This document shows, piece after piece, positions 17,753-25,858 of a DNA stretch of 64,000 nucleotides. Position 1 is the stretch's first letter, and each line of letters starts with the position of its first letter. The position numbers were made by a program, and so were the translations under genes. A model generated the notes under the pieces. That model worked only from the letters and a program-made list of their open reading frames with translations. It did no database searches and had not been told where the DNA came from. Source of the stretch: Paenibacillus sp. FSL R7-0204 (GTDB taxonomy: Bacteria > Bacillota > Bacilli > Paenibacillales > Paenibacillaceae); the NCBI RefSeq assembly GCF_038002225.1, contig NZ_JBBOCA010000001.1, positions 7,538,660 to 7,602,659 of the forward strand. Reading direction: 5' to 3'.

Positions 17753-19366
17753 TTATTTCTTGTAAATCTTTGACAGGTCTTCGAAGATGACGACCGGCTT
17801 CAGGACAGCCTCATCAACTCCGCCGTAATTCTTAGAGACAGCTACAACAGTCTTCGTATAAGCGATAGGATAGATCGGTGCATCCTCGGCTACCAGTTCC
17901 TGCGCTTTCTTGTAGATCTCTGCACGCTTAGCCGGATCTGCTTCGCCTGCACCGTCATTCATCAGCTTATCGACTTCACTGTTGGAATAATGCGAGTAGT
18001 TGGACGAGCTGTCAGTAGTGAACAGGATACGATACGCATCCGGATCATAGCCCATGATATAGCCGGTCAGAGCCAGTTCATAGTCGGTCGCCTTCAGATC
18101 AATGAATTTCTGCACCCAGGCCGAGGAATCCATGTTCTGCAATTCAACCTCTACGCCGATTGCCTTCAGCTTCTGCTGCACATACAGCGAGATGGCTTCC
18201 TGCGCCTTGTTACCGCTCTGTACGATATACCGGAGCTTCAGGTTGCTCTCACCGGCAGTGGCCAGCAGTTCCTTCGCCTTGGCAGCATCATTGTCAAAGG
18301 TAGGGACATCGTTCGTGAAGTACAGTGCATCCGGCGTCAGGAAGGACTTTGCCGGATCAGCATATTCGCTGGAAGTGTACGCCGTCTGAATCAGCTCGTC
18401 GCGGCTGAGGGCCAAAGACAGGGCTTGCCGGACTTCTTTTTTGGCGAGGGCACCGGTATCGCTGTTCGCATTGAACATCAGATAGGCGAGGCGGCCTTCG
18501 CTATACGGGAGAATCTCAAAATTATTCGTCGCTTGAATGGTGGCTACATCCTTCGGATCAAGATATTGTACGTTGATCTCACCGTTCTGCAGAGCCAGAT
18601 TCGCAGCATTGGTATCCTTGGCAATCCGGTAGGTGACCGAATCCAGATGCGGCTTGCCGCCAAAGTAGTTGTCGAAGCGTTCCAGCGTCAGATACTCGCC
18701 GGCCTTGTATTCCTTGAATTTGAAGGGACCGGAGCCGACAGGAGAAGCGTTCTTCGTGCTCTTCTCAATGTTGGTCTCATTCTCGTAAATGTGCTTCGGA
18801 ATCGGGAATACCTGTACCAGCGTGGCTTCAAAAGCCGGGCTGACCTGCGGCAGCTTGAACTCCACAGTCAGGTCATCGACCTTGACAGCCTTAATCGCTT
18901 TGTCGCCAATCAGGAAGTTGGCCCGCAGGAAGCTGTTCTGCTTCTCGTCAAGAATGCTGTCGATGGTGAACACAACGTCATCTGCCGTCAGCTTCTCTCC
19001 ATCATGCCAAGTCAATCCATCCTTAAGCTTCAATGTATACGTCAGATTATCGCTTGACGGTGTCAGGCTGTCTGCCAGATAGAAGGTCTTCTTGCCGTTG
19101 TTCACCTGGAACAGCGGAGCGTACAGCGCCTGGTCAATGGTTAAACTGACACGGTCACCCGCATAGTTCGGATTCAGCACTACCGGATCGGAAGCGACCC
19201 CTATAATCAGACTGCCTCCATCCTTCGGTTCGCCGGCAGCAGGCTCTTGTGATGCAGCCGGTGTCTGTGCGGCATTGGTAGATGAAGCGTTATTCCCATT
19301 GGAGCATGCACTGATCATCAGTGTTAATAATAGTAGAATAGCAACCCCTGTTATCCCTTTACGCAT
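17753..19366 (-). CDS. oppA: Oligopeptide-binding lipoprotein (SBP family 5, OppA-type)
   Basis: 537 residues from the ATG at 19366 with GGAGGAAGAG upstream. A lipoprotein signal (GITGVAILLLLTLMISACSNG, Cys about position 21) anchors it to the membrane. Family-5 signatures include LKLKDGLTWHDGEKLTADDV, SPVGSGPFKFKEY and the C-terminal AEIYKKAQELVAEDAPIYP. It would capture peptides outside the cell and deliver them to OppBC. First gene of the minus-strand cluster. Peptide versus other solutes (nickel, heme) is not decided by sequence alone. Confidence 0.93.
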   Translation of the reverse strand: MRKGITGVAILLLLTLMISACSNGNNASSTNAAQTPAASQEPAAGEPKDGGSLIIGVASDPVVLNPNYAGDRVSLTIDQALYAPLFQVNNGKKTFYLADSLTPSSDNLTYTLKLKDGLTWHDGEKLTADDVVFTIDSILDEKQNSFLRANFLIGDKAIKAVKVDDLTVEFKLPQVSPAFEATLVQVFPIPKHIYENETNIEKSTKNASPVGSGPFKFKEYKAGEYLTLERFDNYFGGKPHLDSVTYRIAKDTNAANLALQNGEINVQYLDPKDVATIQATNNFEILPYSEGRLAYLMFNANSDTGALAKKEVRQALSLALSRDELIQTAYTSSEYADPAKSFLTPDALYFTNDVPTFDNDAAKAKELLATAGESNLKLRYIVQSGNKAQEAISLYVQQKLKAIGVEVELQNMDSSAWVQKFIDLKATDYELALTGYIMGYDPDAYRILFTTDSSSNYSHYSNSEVDKLMNDGAGEADPAKRAEIYKKAQELVAEDAPIYPIAYTKTVVAVSKNYGGVDEAVLKPVVIFEDLSKIYKK

Positions 19367-19462
19367 TGTCTCTTCCTCCATGTCTATGAGCATTCCCACT
19401 CGTTGTTGAGTCATTATATATCGGAATACTAGGAATTACAATGTATGAATTTACCATGGGCT

Positions 19463-19888
19463 TTACCAGACGCGGACCTCCTGCATGACCGCTCCGCGCC
19501 GCAGGGCATCGACATGCTCCATTCCTTCCGTAACCCTGCCGAATACCGTATGCCAGCCGTCCAGATAATCGAACGTATCATAACAGATAAAAAACTGGCA
19601 GGACCCCGTGCCTGGTCCAAAATGCGCCATAGACAGCGCCCCGCGCACATGCTTATGGGGATTCCCCTTCGTCTCACAGGGAATGGGATCTGTGCCGCCT
19701 CTGCCGTTGCGCTCCGGGCAGCCGCCCTGGGCAACAAAGCCGCGTACCACACGCTGAAAGGCCAGACCGTTGTAAAAGCCGCTGTTCGCAAGCTTTTCAA
19801 AATTGGCTACGGTTCCCGGCGCTTCCTGATCGAACAGCTCCAGCCGAACCTCCGGTCCCTGCTCCAGACGGATCAGAGCCTGTCTCAT
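19463..19888 (-). CDS. Cyclophilin-type peptidyl-prolyl cis-trans isomerase
   Basis: 141 residues, ATG preceded by GAGGAGGAGGCGCC. The segments TVANFEKLANSGFYNGLAF, QRVVRGFVAQGG (catalytic Arg) and SMAHFGPGTGSCQFFIC fit bacterial cyclophilins of the small cytoplasmic PpiB type; the last is a variant of the usual MA...NTNGSQFFI. The enzyme catalyses proline isomerisation in protein folding. Its start overlaps the stop of the preceding small gene by four bases, so the two are translationally coupled. Confidence 0.9.
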   Translation of the reverse strand: MRQALIRLEQGPEVRLELFDQEAPGTVANFEKLANSGFYNGLAFQRVVRGFVAQGGCPERNGRGGTDPIPCETKGNPHKHVRGALSMAHFGPGTGSCQFFICYDTFDYLDGWHTVFGRVTEGMEHVDALRRGAVMQEVRVW

Positions 19889-20103
19889 GGCGCCTCCTCC
19901 TCTACACGGGCTGCAGTGTCTGCCGGTACACCGATATAGACGGCCGTCTTGGCAGCATGCAGCGGCGCATAAATCTCCTCGATATCCTCGTCCACGAGCG
20001 GCCTAAGCTCTCCGCCCTCCATATGCAGGAACACCTCAGCGCGCGGATTCATCGCCAGGAGGACATTGATCAATTGCTGTACTTTTAACGTTGGCTTGTC
20101 CAT
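19885..20103 (-). CDS. Small hypothetical protein coupled to cyclophilin gene
   Basis: 72 residues from the ATG at 20103 (MDKPTLKVQQLINVL), with GCAGGAGTG upstream; the open frame reaches 20160. Acidic, soluble, with a beta-alpha-like pattern (AEVFLHMEGGELRPLVDEDI). No family recognised. Its stop overlaps the cyclophilin start (ATGA-type), so it is the first gene of a two-gene operon. Confidence 0.65.
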   Translation of the reverse strand: MDKPTLKVQQLINVLLAMNPRAEVFLHMEGGELRPLVDEDIEEIYAPLHAAKTAVYIGVPADTAARVEEEAP

Positions 20104-20334
20104 CCTCTCACTCCTGCCAGCCCTCTTCCGGGGAATATATATATTAGCGGTATTGTACAATAGCTCAGGGCAAACGGCAATACGGCTCTCTTCTATACAT
20201 GCAGGTGATTATTTCGGGAAAATGGGGAAAGTCCGGTACTTCTCTAAAAATATCGAATACATATAATTTATATCAACTATTTGCGAATCCAAGGGGATGT
20301 TCTATCATGTTGACCTTATTCTGGAGTGGCTGCT

Positions 20335-22188
20335 ATGAATCCGAATAGAACCCGGGTGCTGCTGGGCAGCCCGATCCATCAAAAACCGGCGATCCTGGAG
20401 CAATTCCTGAACTCTCTGCTGCGTCTGAACCTGAAGGATATCGATCTTGATTTCTATCTGATTGACGATAACCCGGATGAAGCCGCAAGCCAGCTGCTGC
20501 AGCAGTTCGCCCGGAACGGCAGATCCGTCTTCCTGCAATCCTCCGGCTACCATGATGACTATATCCGAGATGAGCATACGCATGTCTGGCATTCCAATCT
20601 GGTCTGGAAGGTGGCCGGATTCAAGAATCTGATGATCCGGCGGGCGGAGGCCTTCGGCTATGACTACCTGTTCCTGATTGATTCGGACCTCATTCTGCAC
20701 CCGGATACGTTGCTGCATCTGATCGGTACAGGCAAGGATATTATCTCCGAGATTTTCTGGACACAGTGGCAGCCGAATACACTGCTGCAACCGCAGGTAT
20801 GGATGCATGACGAATACAACCAGTGGGAGATTCATCCGGGAGAGCAGCTCTCGCCGGAGGAGATTCAGCGCCGTTTCTATGCTTTTTTGCTGAAGATGCA
20901 GCAGCCTGGAATCTATGAGGTTGGCGGACTTGGCGCCTGCACGCTGATCAGCAGCTCAGCCCTCAGCTCCGGGATCAGCTACGACCGGGTCCGTAATATC
21001 TCCTACTGGGGAGAGGACCGTCATTTCTGCATCCGCGCAGCGGCCCTCGGCTTTCCGCTCTTCGTGGATACCCACTTCCCTGCGCTGCACCTCTACAGAG
21101 ACAGTGATCTTGATCTGGTGGCGGAGTTCATCCGGCACACCCGGGGCGCGGAAGCAGAGCCTGATGCCTCACACGAAGCAGTAATCATTGAAGACAGCGT
21201 TACAACCTCTGCTGATGATCTGCCAGATTGCGCAGAGACGGCTCAGCCCCCCGCTGACAAAAGAGTGCAGGAGGCAGCAGCGCAGTGGGAGGTGCTGTGG
21301 ACCGAAGCCGAAGCCCGGCAGCACTTGTCCAAGGAGCCTCTGCCCGCTGACGCAGGCGGTGACGCTACCGGAGCGGAGAAGAATAGTCCGGCAGCAGGCA
21401 CCAGCACCGTCAGGGACGGAAACGCAGACTTGATAAGGTCTCAAGGGGCTTATGCAGCGTCCCCCGTCCCCCCGGCAGCTCCTGCTTCCCGCCGGCCCAA
21501 GCTGACTCTCACCATGATCGTCAAGAATGAAGGCACCAGGTTCCTGCGCCAGGTGCTGCAAGAGCACCGTAAGTACATCGATGAGGCCGTCATTATCGAC
21601 GATGCAAGCACAGATAATACAGCCGATATCTGCCGCGAGGCCCTTGAGGGGATTCCGCTCCACCTGATACAGAATCCTGTCTCCCGCTTCCATAATGAAT
21701 CAGAGCTGCGCAAGCAGCAGTGGGAGGCGGTGGTTAGGGCCCGGCCCGAGTGGATTCTTAATCTGGACGGGGATGAGCTGTTCGAGTCATGTTTTCCAGA
21801 AGAGGTTGATTCCCTGCTGCGGACAACGGATTGCGACTTATTCTGCTTCCGGCTCTACGACTTCTGGGATGAGGCCAGCTACCGCGAGGACAGCTACTGG
21901 CAGGCTCACCAGAGCTACCGCCCGTTCCTGCTCCGTTACCGGGAAGACTTCACCTATGCCTGGAATGATCTGCCGCAGCACTGCGGGCGGCTGCCGGAGA
22001 ATATCTTCGAGCTGTCCCATCAGTTAAGCAACCTGCGCCTGAAGCATCTCGGCTGGTCGAAGCCGGAATTCCGGCTGGAGAAGTATCTGCGTTATATGCT
22101 GCTGGACCCGGACGCCCAGTACGGCTGGAAGGAGCAGTATCAATCCATCCTTGACCCTCATCCCCGGCTGGTGCCTTGGAGCGAATAA
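20335..22188 (+). CDS. Two-domain glycosyltransferase
   Basis: 617 residues from the ATG at 20335, with TGGAG 8 bases upstream. Residues about 1-275 look like one nucleotide-sugar transferase (VLLGSPIHQKP, a DSDL metal-binding motif in YLFLIDSDLILHP, then YWGEDRHFCIRA). Residues about 280-385 are a low-complexity Ala/Pro/Glu-rich linker. From about 388 a GT-A family-2 domain begins (LTMIVKNEGTRFLRQVL, VIIDDASTDNTADIC, LNLDGDELFE as the acidic motif). Two glycosyltransferase modules in one chain suggest addition of two sugars or a disaccharide unit. The acceptor is unknown. No membrane segment, so it acts in the cytoplasm. Confidence 0.85.
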   Translation: MNPNRTRVLLGSPIHQKPAILEQFLNSLLRLNLKDIDLDFYLIDDNPDEAASQLLQQFARNGRSVFLQSSGYHDDYIRDEHTHVWHSNLVWKVAGFKNLMIRRAEAFGYDYLFLIDSDLILHPDTLLHLIGTGKDIISEIFWTQWQPNTLLQPQVWMHDEYNQWEIHPGEQLSPEEIQRRFYAFLLKMQQPGIYEVGGLGACTLISSSALSSGISYDRVRNISYWGEDRHFCIRAAALGFPLFVDTHFPALHLYRDSDLDLVAEFIRHTRGAEAEPDASHEAVIIEDSVTTSADDLPDCAETAQPPADKRVQEAAAQWEVLWTEAEARQHLSKEPLPADAGGDATGAEKNSPAAGTSTVRDGNADLIRSQGAYAASPVPPAAPASRRPKLTLTMIVKNEGTRFLRQVLQEHRKYIDEAVIIDDASTDNTADICREALEGIPLHLIQNPVSRFHNESELRKQQWEAVVRARPEWILNLDGDELFESCFPEEVDSLLRTTDCDLFCFRLYDFWDEASYREDSYWQAHQSYRPFLLRYREDFTYAWNDLPQHCGRLPENIFELSHQLSNLRLKHLGWSKPEFRLEKYLRYMLLDPDAQYGWKEQYQSILDPHPRLVPWSE

Positions 22189-22495
22189 GGCGGAATATTC
22201 GTCACATGTAGAAACGACTTCGCCGTCCTTTTAAAGGGCGGTACCGTTTCAGCGAGAAATAGAAGGATAAGTTATCGTGTGAAACATATAAATTTTTATA
22301 TTTTAAGAAGAGAGAAAGAAGCTCCCTATCGGGGCTTCTTCTTTTTTTGCGAATAAGCCCCAGGAAATAAATCACTATAGGTGTGCAGGCAAATATGCTA
22401 AAATAACAGAACATAAGTTCGTATTTTAGTTGTAAAATATAACCTAATATTTCCCTATTATTAGAAAGATATATAGAAGAGGAGGCGTAACGGCA
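22189..22495. other. AT-rich intergenic region
   Basis: About 300 bp between the glycosyltransferase and the sigma-like gene. It holds one terminator (22316-22348) and an AT-rich stretch (22370-22480) that should contain the promoter of the downstream gene; no SigA consensus pair stands out. A minus-strand open frame at 22202-22507 has no ribosome site and crosses the terminator, so it is not called. Confidence 0.5.
22316..22348 (+). terminator. Intrinsic terminator
   Basis: A 10-bp stem (AAGAAGCTCC with GGGGCTTCTT), loop CTATC, followed by seven T residues. It serves the glycosyltransferase gene. Confidence 0.85.
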
Positions 22496-22837
22496 ATGGA
22501 ACAGCAAATGATACAGCGTTACCGGCAGGAAATCTATCGAATCGGCTGGCGCTTACAATACCGTAGCAAGCGAACCCGCCGGCATGAATGTAGCTTCATG
22601 GATATCCGCCCGGCTCAGCGGGATGAAACGGAGGAGATGATTAACCGGTTGTCCGTTGAGCAGCTATTAGATACACTTCCAACCAAAGGAAAGGTGATTC
22701 TGCAGAAGATTTATCTGCAGGAAATGACAGAGGCTGAGGTCGCGGCACAGCTGCACATGAGTCAACAGGGGGTTAATAAATGGAAGCAAAAAATGCTCCA
22801 TCAGCTATCACAGACAGCGAATTCACAGACCTTCTGA
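22496..22837 (+). CDS. Sigma-70 region-4-like protein (SigO-type large subunit)
   Basis: 113 residues, ATG with GAGGAGG 10 bases upstream. The C-terminal half (LDTLPTKGKVILQKIYLQE, MTEAEVAAQLHMSQQGVNKWKQKML) is a region-4 helix-turn-helix of the sigma-70 type. No region 2 is present in the chain. The next gene overlaps by 58 bp and encodes a small region-2-like protein. This matches the architecture of the two-subunit SigO/RsoA sigma factor of Bacillus subtilis, although SigO is longer. The alternative is a small phage-like transcription activator. What it controls is unknown. Confidence 0.7.
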   Translation: MEQQMIQRYRQEIYRIGWRLQYRSKRTRRHECSFMDIRPAQRDETEEMINRLSVEQLLDTLPTKGKVILQKIYLQEMTEAEVAAQLHMSQQGVNKWKQKMLHQLSQTANSQTF

Positions 22838-23001
22838 CCGGCGTCCGTCAGAAACAGCCGGAGGCCATGCTCCAGATCATTGAGCTATTTCAGGAGGACA
22901 TCGAAATGGTCAGTCAATGCATTCTTCTCCCGCGGGAGGATGCCATTTCTCATATTGTGACGGAGATTCTTAACTTCATACAGTCCGGGGACAGCACATG
23001 A
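22780..23001 (+). CDS. RsoA-like region-2 subunit (HTH_16-type)
   Basis: 73 residues. The ATG lies inside the preceding gene in another frame and has its own site (GGGGG, 7 bases before the ATG). The pattern FTDLLTGVRQKQPEAMLQII followed by ELFQEDIEMVS and the acidic-hydrophobic end (HIVTEILNFIQS) fits the small HTH_16 proteins found in conjugative elements and in RsoA, the co-sigma factor that supplies region 2 to SigO. The 58-bp overlap implies tight coexpression in roughly equal amounts. The family call is from pattern recognition and should be tested by profile search. Confidence 0.6.
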   Translation: MEAKNAPSAITDSEFTDLLTGVRQKQPEAMLQIIELFQEDIEMVSQCILLPREDAISHIVTEILNFIQSGDST

Positions 23002-23034
23002 CAAAGCGGGCAAACGCCACCCTGCCCGCTTGTC
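22999..23034 (+). terminator. Intrinsic terminator-like hairpin
   Basis: TGACAA-AGCGGGCA pairs with TGCCCGCT-TGTCA around a 10-base loop. It begins at the stop codon of the small sigma-like gene. The T-tract is weak. Confidence 0.6.
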
Positions 23035-23088
23035 ATTCAATTAGGAATAGCTAATCTATCAGGCTAGACCAACATTCATGCCGGCTGC

Positions 23089-23129
23089 ACCCTAGGTATT
23101 GACATTCCTGCTAGGGTAAGGTTTATGGT
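23089..23129 (+). promoter_or_regulatory. MerR-type promoter with 19-bp spacer and flanking inverted repeat
   Basis: TTGACA (23099-23104) and TATGGT (23124-23129) are separated by 19 bp, the over-long spacing typical of promoters activated by MerR proteins. A perfect inverted repeat ACCCTAG (23089-23095) / CTAGGGT (23111-23117) covers the -35 box. The next gene encodes a MerR regulator, so this is probably an autoregulated promoter. Confidence 0.65.
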
Positions 23130-23178
23130 TACTATAAGAAGTTCCGGCCGGAATAACTTATGAAAGGGTGTTCATGCG

Positions 23179-24069
23179 TTGAAGATCGGAGAGTTCGCAG
23201 AACTGAATAAGGTGACCACCAAAATGCTCCGGCACTACGACGAGATCGGTCTGCTTCATCCCGCAGCGATCGATCCCGGGACAGGCTACCGCTTCTATAC
23301 CCCGGAGCAATCACATCCTCTGAACTGGATCATGATTCTGAAGAGCCTCGATTTCACTCTGGGTGAAATCAGGGAGCTCTTAAGCGGACCTGTGGACAGC
23401 CTGCTCCTCATCCGCCAGCTGGTACGCAAGCGCATCGGGATTACGTCGGCTTTAAATGAACAAATCCAGAAGAAACTGGCCATAGACCGGCTGATCACCC
23501 TCATTGAGAAGGAAGGGTTCGAAATGAATAAGACCATCCATTTGCAGACGGTAGGGCTAACAGATATACATGAAATCAAAAAGAACATGCCCAATATGGA
23601 AATGTTCCTCGAAAATGCAGCCGGTATTGCAGCAGAATCTGCGGGCGGTGATATCCACTCGGTGATCCGCTTCGATATCAGCCACTTCAAACAAGTGAAT
23701 GACGACTTCGGCTTCGACGTAGGAGATAAAGTCATTGTCGCCTGCTATCAATTAATTGAATCGGCCGTCCATAAGCATCTGGGTCATGCTACGATTGGAC
23801 GCGCGCACGGGGATGAATTCATTGTGTTCGCCATAGCGGACAAGGATAGGGCCAGCTTGGCTGCCCAAAGCATCATAAACGAGATGAAAAGCTTCGACTT
23901 CACCGCCATCGGCTGCTTGAGGCCTATGGGATGTTACATCGGAGGTCTGGTCGGACCGTTCGGAGCCAGCACAGATATCCGCATCATTATCGAGGCTTCC
24001 ATCGAGACTTTAGACCGGGCACGGAGAAATGGGGTAAACTCATTAAATATTGAATCGTACATTGTATAA
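23179..24069 (+). CDS. MerR-family regulator fused to a GGDEF-like domain
   Basis: 296 residues with a TTG start at 23179 and AAAGGGTG upstream. Residues 1-70 are a MerR winged helix (KIGEFAELNKVTTKMLRHYD, EIGLLHPA, GYRFYTPEQ). A coiled-coil linker follows to about residue 110. Residues 155-296 align with the diguanylate cyclase fold: FDISHFKQVNDDFGFDVGDK keeps the metal-binding Asp166, and the signature reads RAHGDEF at 208-214 instead of R.GGDEF. Loss of the first Gly of the motif may reduce or remove cyclase activity, so the domain could be a nucleotide sensor. Its promoter has the MerR-type 19-bp spacer. Confidence 0.88.
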   Translation: MKIGEFAELNKVTTKMLRHYDEIGLLHPAAIDPGTGYRFYTPEQSHPLNWIMILKSLDFTLGEIRELLSGPVDSLLLIRQLVRKRIGITSALNEQIQKKLAIDRLITLIEKEGFEMNKTIHLQTVGLTDIHEIKKNMPNMEMFLENAAGIAAESAGGDIHSVIRFDISHFKQVNDDFGFDVGDKVIVACYQLIESAVHKHLGHATIGRAHGDEFIVFAIADKDRASLAAQSIINEMKSFDFTAIGCLRPMGCYIGGLVGPFGASTDIRIIIEASIETLDRARRNGVNSLNIESYIV

Positions 24070-24102
24070 CTCGGATACCACAAGAAGGGGTTGAACCCAT
24101 CC

Positions 24103-24807
24103 ATGGAACTCTACGCCGTAAAATTTGGTGAATCTTCATTTCGCTTAAGCAACGTATACCGCGATATGCATCATTCGGAGGAATTAGTCCAGATTGCGTG
24201 GTCATTTTATATTGCCAAGCATAATAATAAAACAATCTTTATCGATACAGGCTTTCGCGATGAGAATGTGGCACAGCAATGGGGAATTACACTAACAGAC
24301 GTAGCAGACGAGTTAAGAGGCGTCATTGGCCATCTAAGCTCCGTAGATACAGTCATCATTACGCATAGTCACTTTGACCATATTGAGAATCTTGACTTGT
24401 TTGATAAGCCTGAAATCATTATTTCAAAAACCGACTATGAAACTGCGCTACAGCAATGCTCGCCGGCCGTCAAGGAGAAGCTGCTTCAAAGCCAGGTTGT
24501 CACCGTAGACAACGAATATATTTATGACAACCAGTTCAGATTCAAGGTGATCGGCGGGCATAGCCCTGGTTCATCGGTGGTTTACTTTGAATCGGTTCAT
24601 ACCAACTATATAATCACCGGCGATGAATGCTACTGGTGCGATAATTTGCTAAGCAATCGGCCGAACGGGGTTTTTTCGAGTACAGAAAATAACGAACGGT
24701 TTCTAAATGAGGCTCATCACAGCGGATTCATTCCGCTCCCATTCCATGATCTGCAAATATTCGAACACTATCCGGCCGTTTCTAACAATATAGTGAGAAT
24801 CCTTTAG
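24103..24807 (+). CDS. Metallo-beta-lactamase-fold hydrolase
   Basis: 234 residues from the ATG at 24103, with AAGGGG 12 bases upstream; a TTG four codons earlier is less likely because it abuts that site. The zinc motif HSHFDH (ITHSHFDHIEN), a further His in GGHSPGSSVVYF and Asp in TGDECYW fit the MBL fold, closest in layout to N-acyl homoserine lactonases and related lactonases. The last His of the standard set (often GHT) appears as PLPFHD near the end. It follows the MerR-GGDEF gene by 33 bp on the same strand and may be in its operon. Substrate unknown; a quorum-quenching role is possible only. Confidence 0.85.
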   Translation: MELYAVKFGESSFRLSNVYRDMHHSEELVQIAWSFYIAKHNNKTIFIDTGFRDENVAQQWGITLTDVADELRGVIGHLSSVDTVIITHSHFDHIENLDLFDKPEIIISKTDYETALQQCSPAVKEKLLQSQVVTVDNEYIYDNQFRFKVIGGHSPGSSVVYFESVHTNYIITGDECYWCDNLLSNRPNGVFSSTENNERFLNEAHHSGFIPLPFHDLQIFEHYPAVSNNIVRIL

Positions 24808-24923
24808 ATTTTGGATAATGCCAACATGACTTGGATTACTTCTACTAATAACAAACGCGCTCAAAGCTTCTTTGAAAACATGAACGCGGTCAAAGGGAAG
24901 GATTGGGTTCACTACTCCCTTAT

Positions 24924-25304
24924 CTAAATCAACGCATCAAAATGACCTTCTGCGTCTACCGTCGCTGTCCGGGGATCGGTCAGACCGATGCCCTTAAAGC
25001 CTCCCTTTCCCTCAATCCCCAAGGGCGGAGTATGATCCTGAAGCGGGGGAGCCGGTACAAATGAAGCCGAAGCGGTACTCCCGCTTTTCTGCACCAGATG
25101 GGCCTCCAGCTGCCGTATTTGCCGCTGTAGCTGCTCCCGGCGATAAGGAGTCTGCATCTCTCCGCCCTGCGCCGCATTCACCTTGTCCAGCTCCATCAGC
25201 AGCCGGTTGCGCTGCTTCTCCAGAGAACTGACATCACTCTGTGTGCTGCCGTAAGCTGTAGTGGCCTGTACCGGGCTGATACCGGATACCGTCTGTGCCG
25301 CCAT
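24924..25304 (-). CDS. FlxA-like coiled-coil protein
   Basis: 126 residues, ATG with GGAGTG 9 bases before it. The central part (SSLEKQRNRLLMELDKVNAA ... YRREQLQRQIRQLEAHLVQK) is a coiled coil of the FlxA type; the C-terminal part is Pro/Gly-rich and probably disordered. FlxA-like proteins occur near flagellar genes in some bacteria, but there is no flagellar gene here. It is monocistronic. Function unknown. Confidence 0.65.
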   Translation of the reverse strand: MAAQTVSGISPVQATTAYGSTQSDVSSLEKQRNRLLMELDKVNAAQGGEMQTPYRREQLQRQIRQLEAHLVQKSGSTASASFVPAPPLQDHTPPLGIEGKGGFKGIGLTDPRTATVDAEGHFDALI

Positions 25305-25640
25305 GATCTTTCACTCCGTTTCCTTGGCTTCTGCTTCAAATCCCGCCATATTCGAAAGTTCTAATTATTTCTATTACCCGGCACCCTCCGCCATGACAAC
25401 ATTTCAACCACATATTTACAAAAAATCGTCGCATAGTCTCAGTCAGATGCTGATTGGACTATACCAAAGACCTAGCCGGGAGGCCTGTAAAAGCGCCAAA
25501 GGCCCATACTAGCGTTGCCCCGCACCGCTTCCAACGGCAGTTCCAGTCCATATTTATATCATCTACAAATACAAAGATATGCTTTTGTCGCTTTCTAACG
25601 AACCTTATTTTGTTATTTGGGGGCATTTGGCTTAGCGTAA
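25305..25640. other. Intergenic stretch without genes
   Basis: Upstream of the FlxA-like gene; it should contain that gene's promoter. No clear -35/-10 pair, RNA gene or coding frame was seen. It runs into the repeat array at 25641. Confidence 0.4.
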
Positions 25641-25817
25641 CGGACTGAGGTGCTCTTATCCGGGAAGAAAGTCATCACTTGGGCGATTAGCGGACCGCAT
25701 GGACCTTATCCCCTGCCATTCAGCTCCAAAACGTCTCGCAGAAAGACGATAAGGTCCACTGAGTCCGTTACGCTGCAAAAGGTGGCGTTCTCGTGGGGAT
25801 AAGGTCTCTTCGGTCCG
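25641..25817. repeat. Four-unit array, forward-forward-reverse-reverse, 50-bp spacing
   Basis: Unit consensus CGGACY-N4/5-GACCTTATC. Forward copies start at 25641 and 25691, reverse copies at 25748 and 25797/25798. Like-oriented copies are exactly 50 bp apart. The outer flanks extend the symmetry: AGCGTAACGGACT at 25634-25646 is the exact reverse complement of AGTCCGTTACGCT at 25760-25772. The array lies just after the 3' end of clpB. Confidence 0.85.
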
Positions 25818-25858
25818 TTGACACTGTACTAGGAGGTGACGCCGTGGCCCATTACATT

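Noticed and set aside
17990..19057. 355-codon plus-strand open frame opposite oppA
   Set aside because: Shadow of the high-GC third codon positions of oppA; no start signals.
22202..22507. 101-codon minus-strand open frame
   Set aside because: Crosses a terminator and overlaps the start of the sigma-like gene; no ribosome site.
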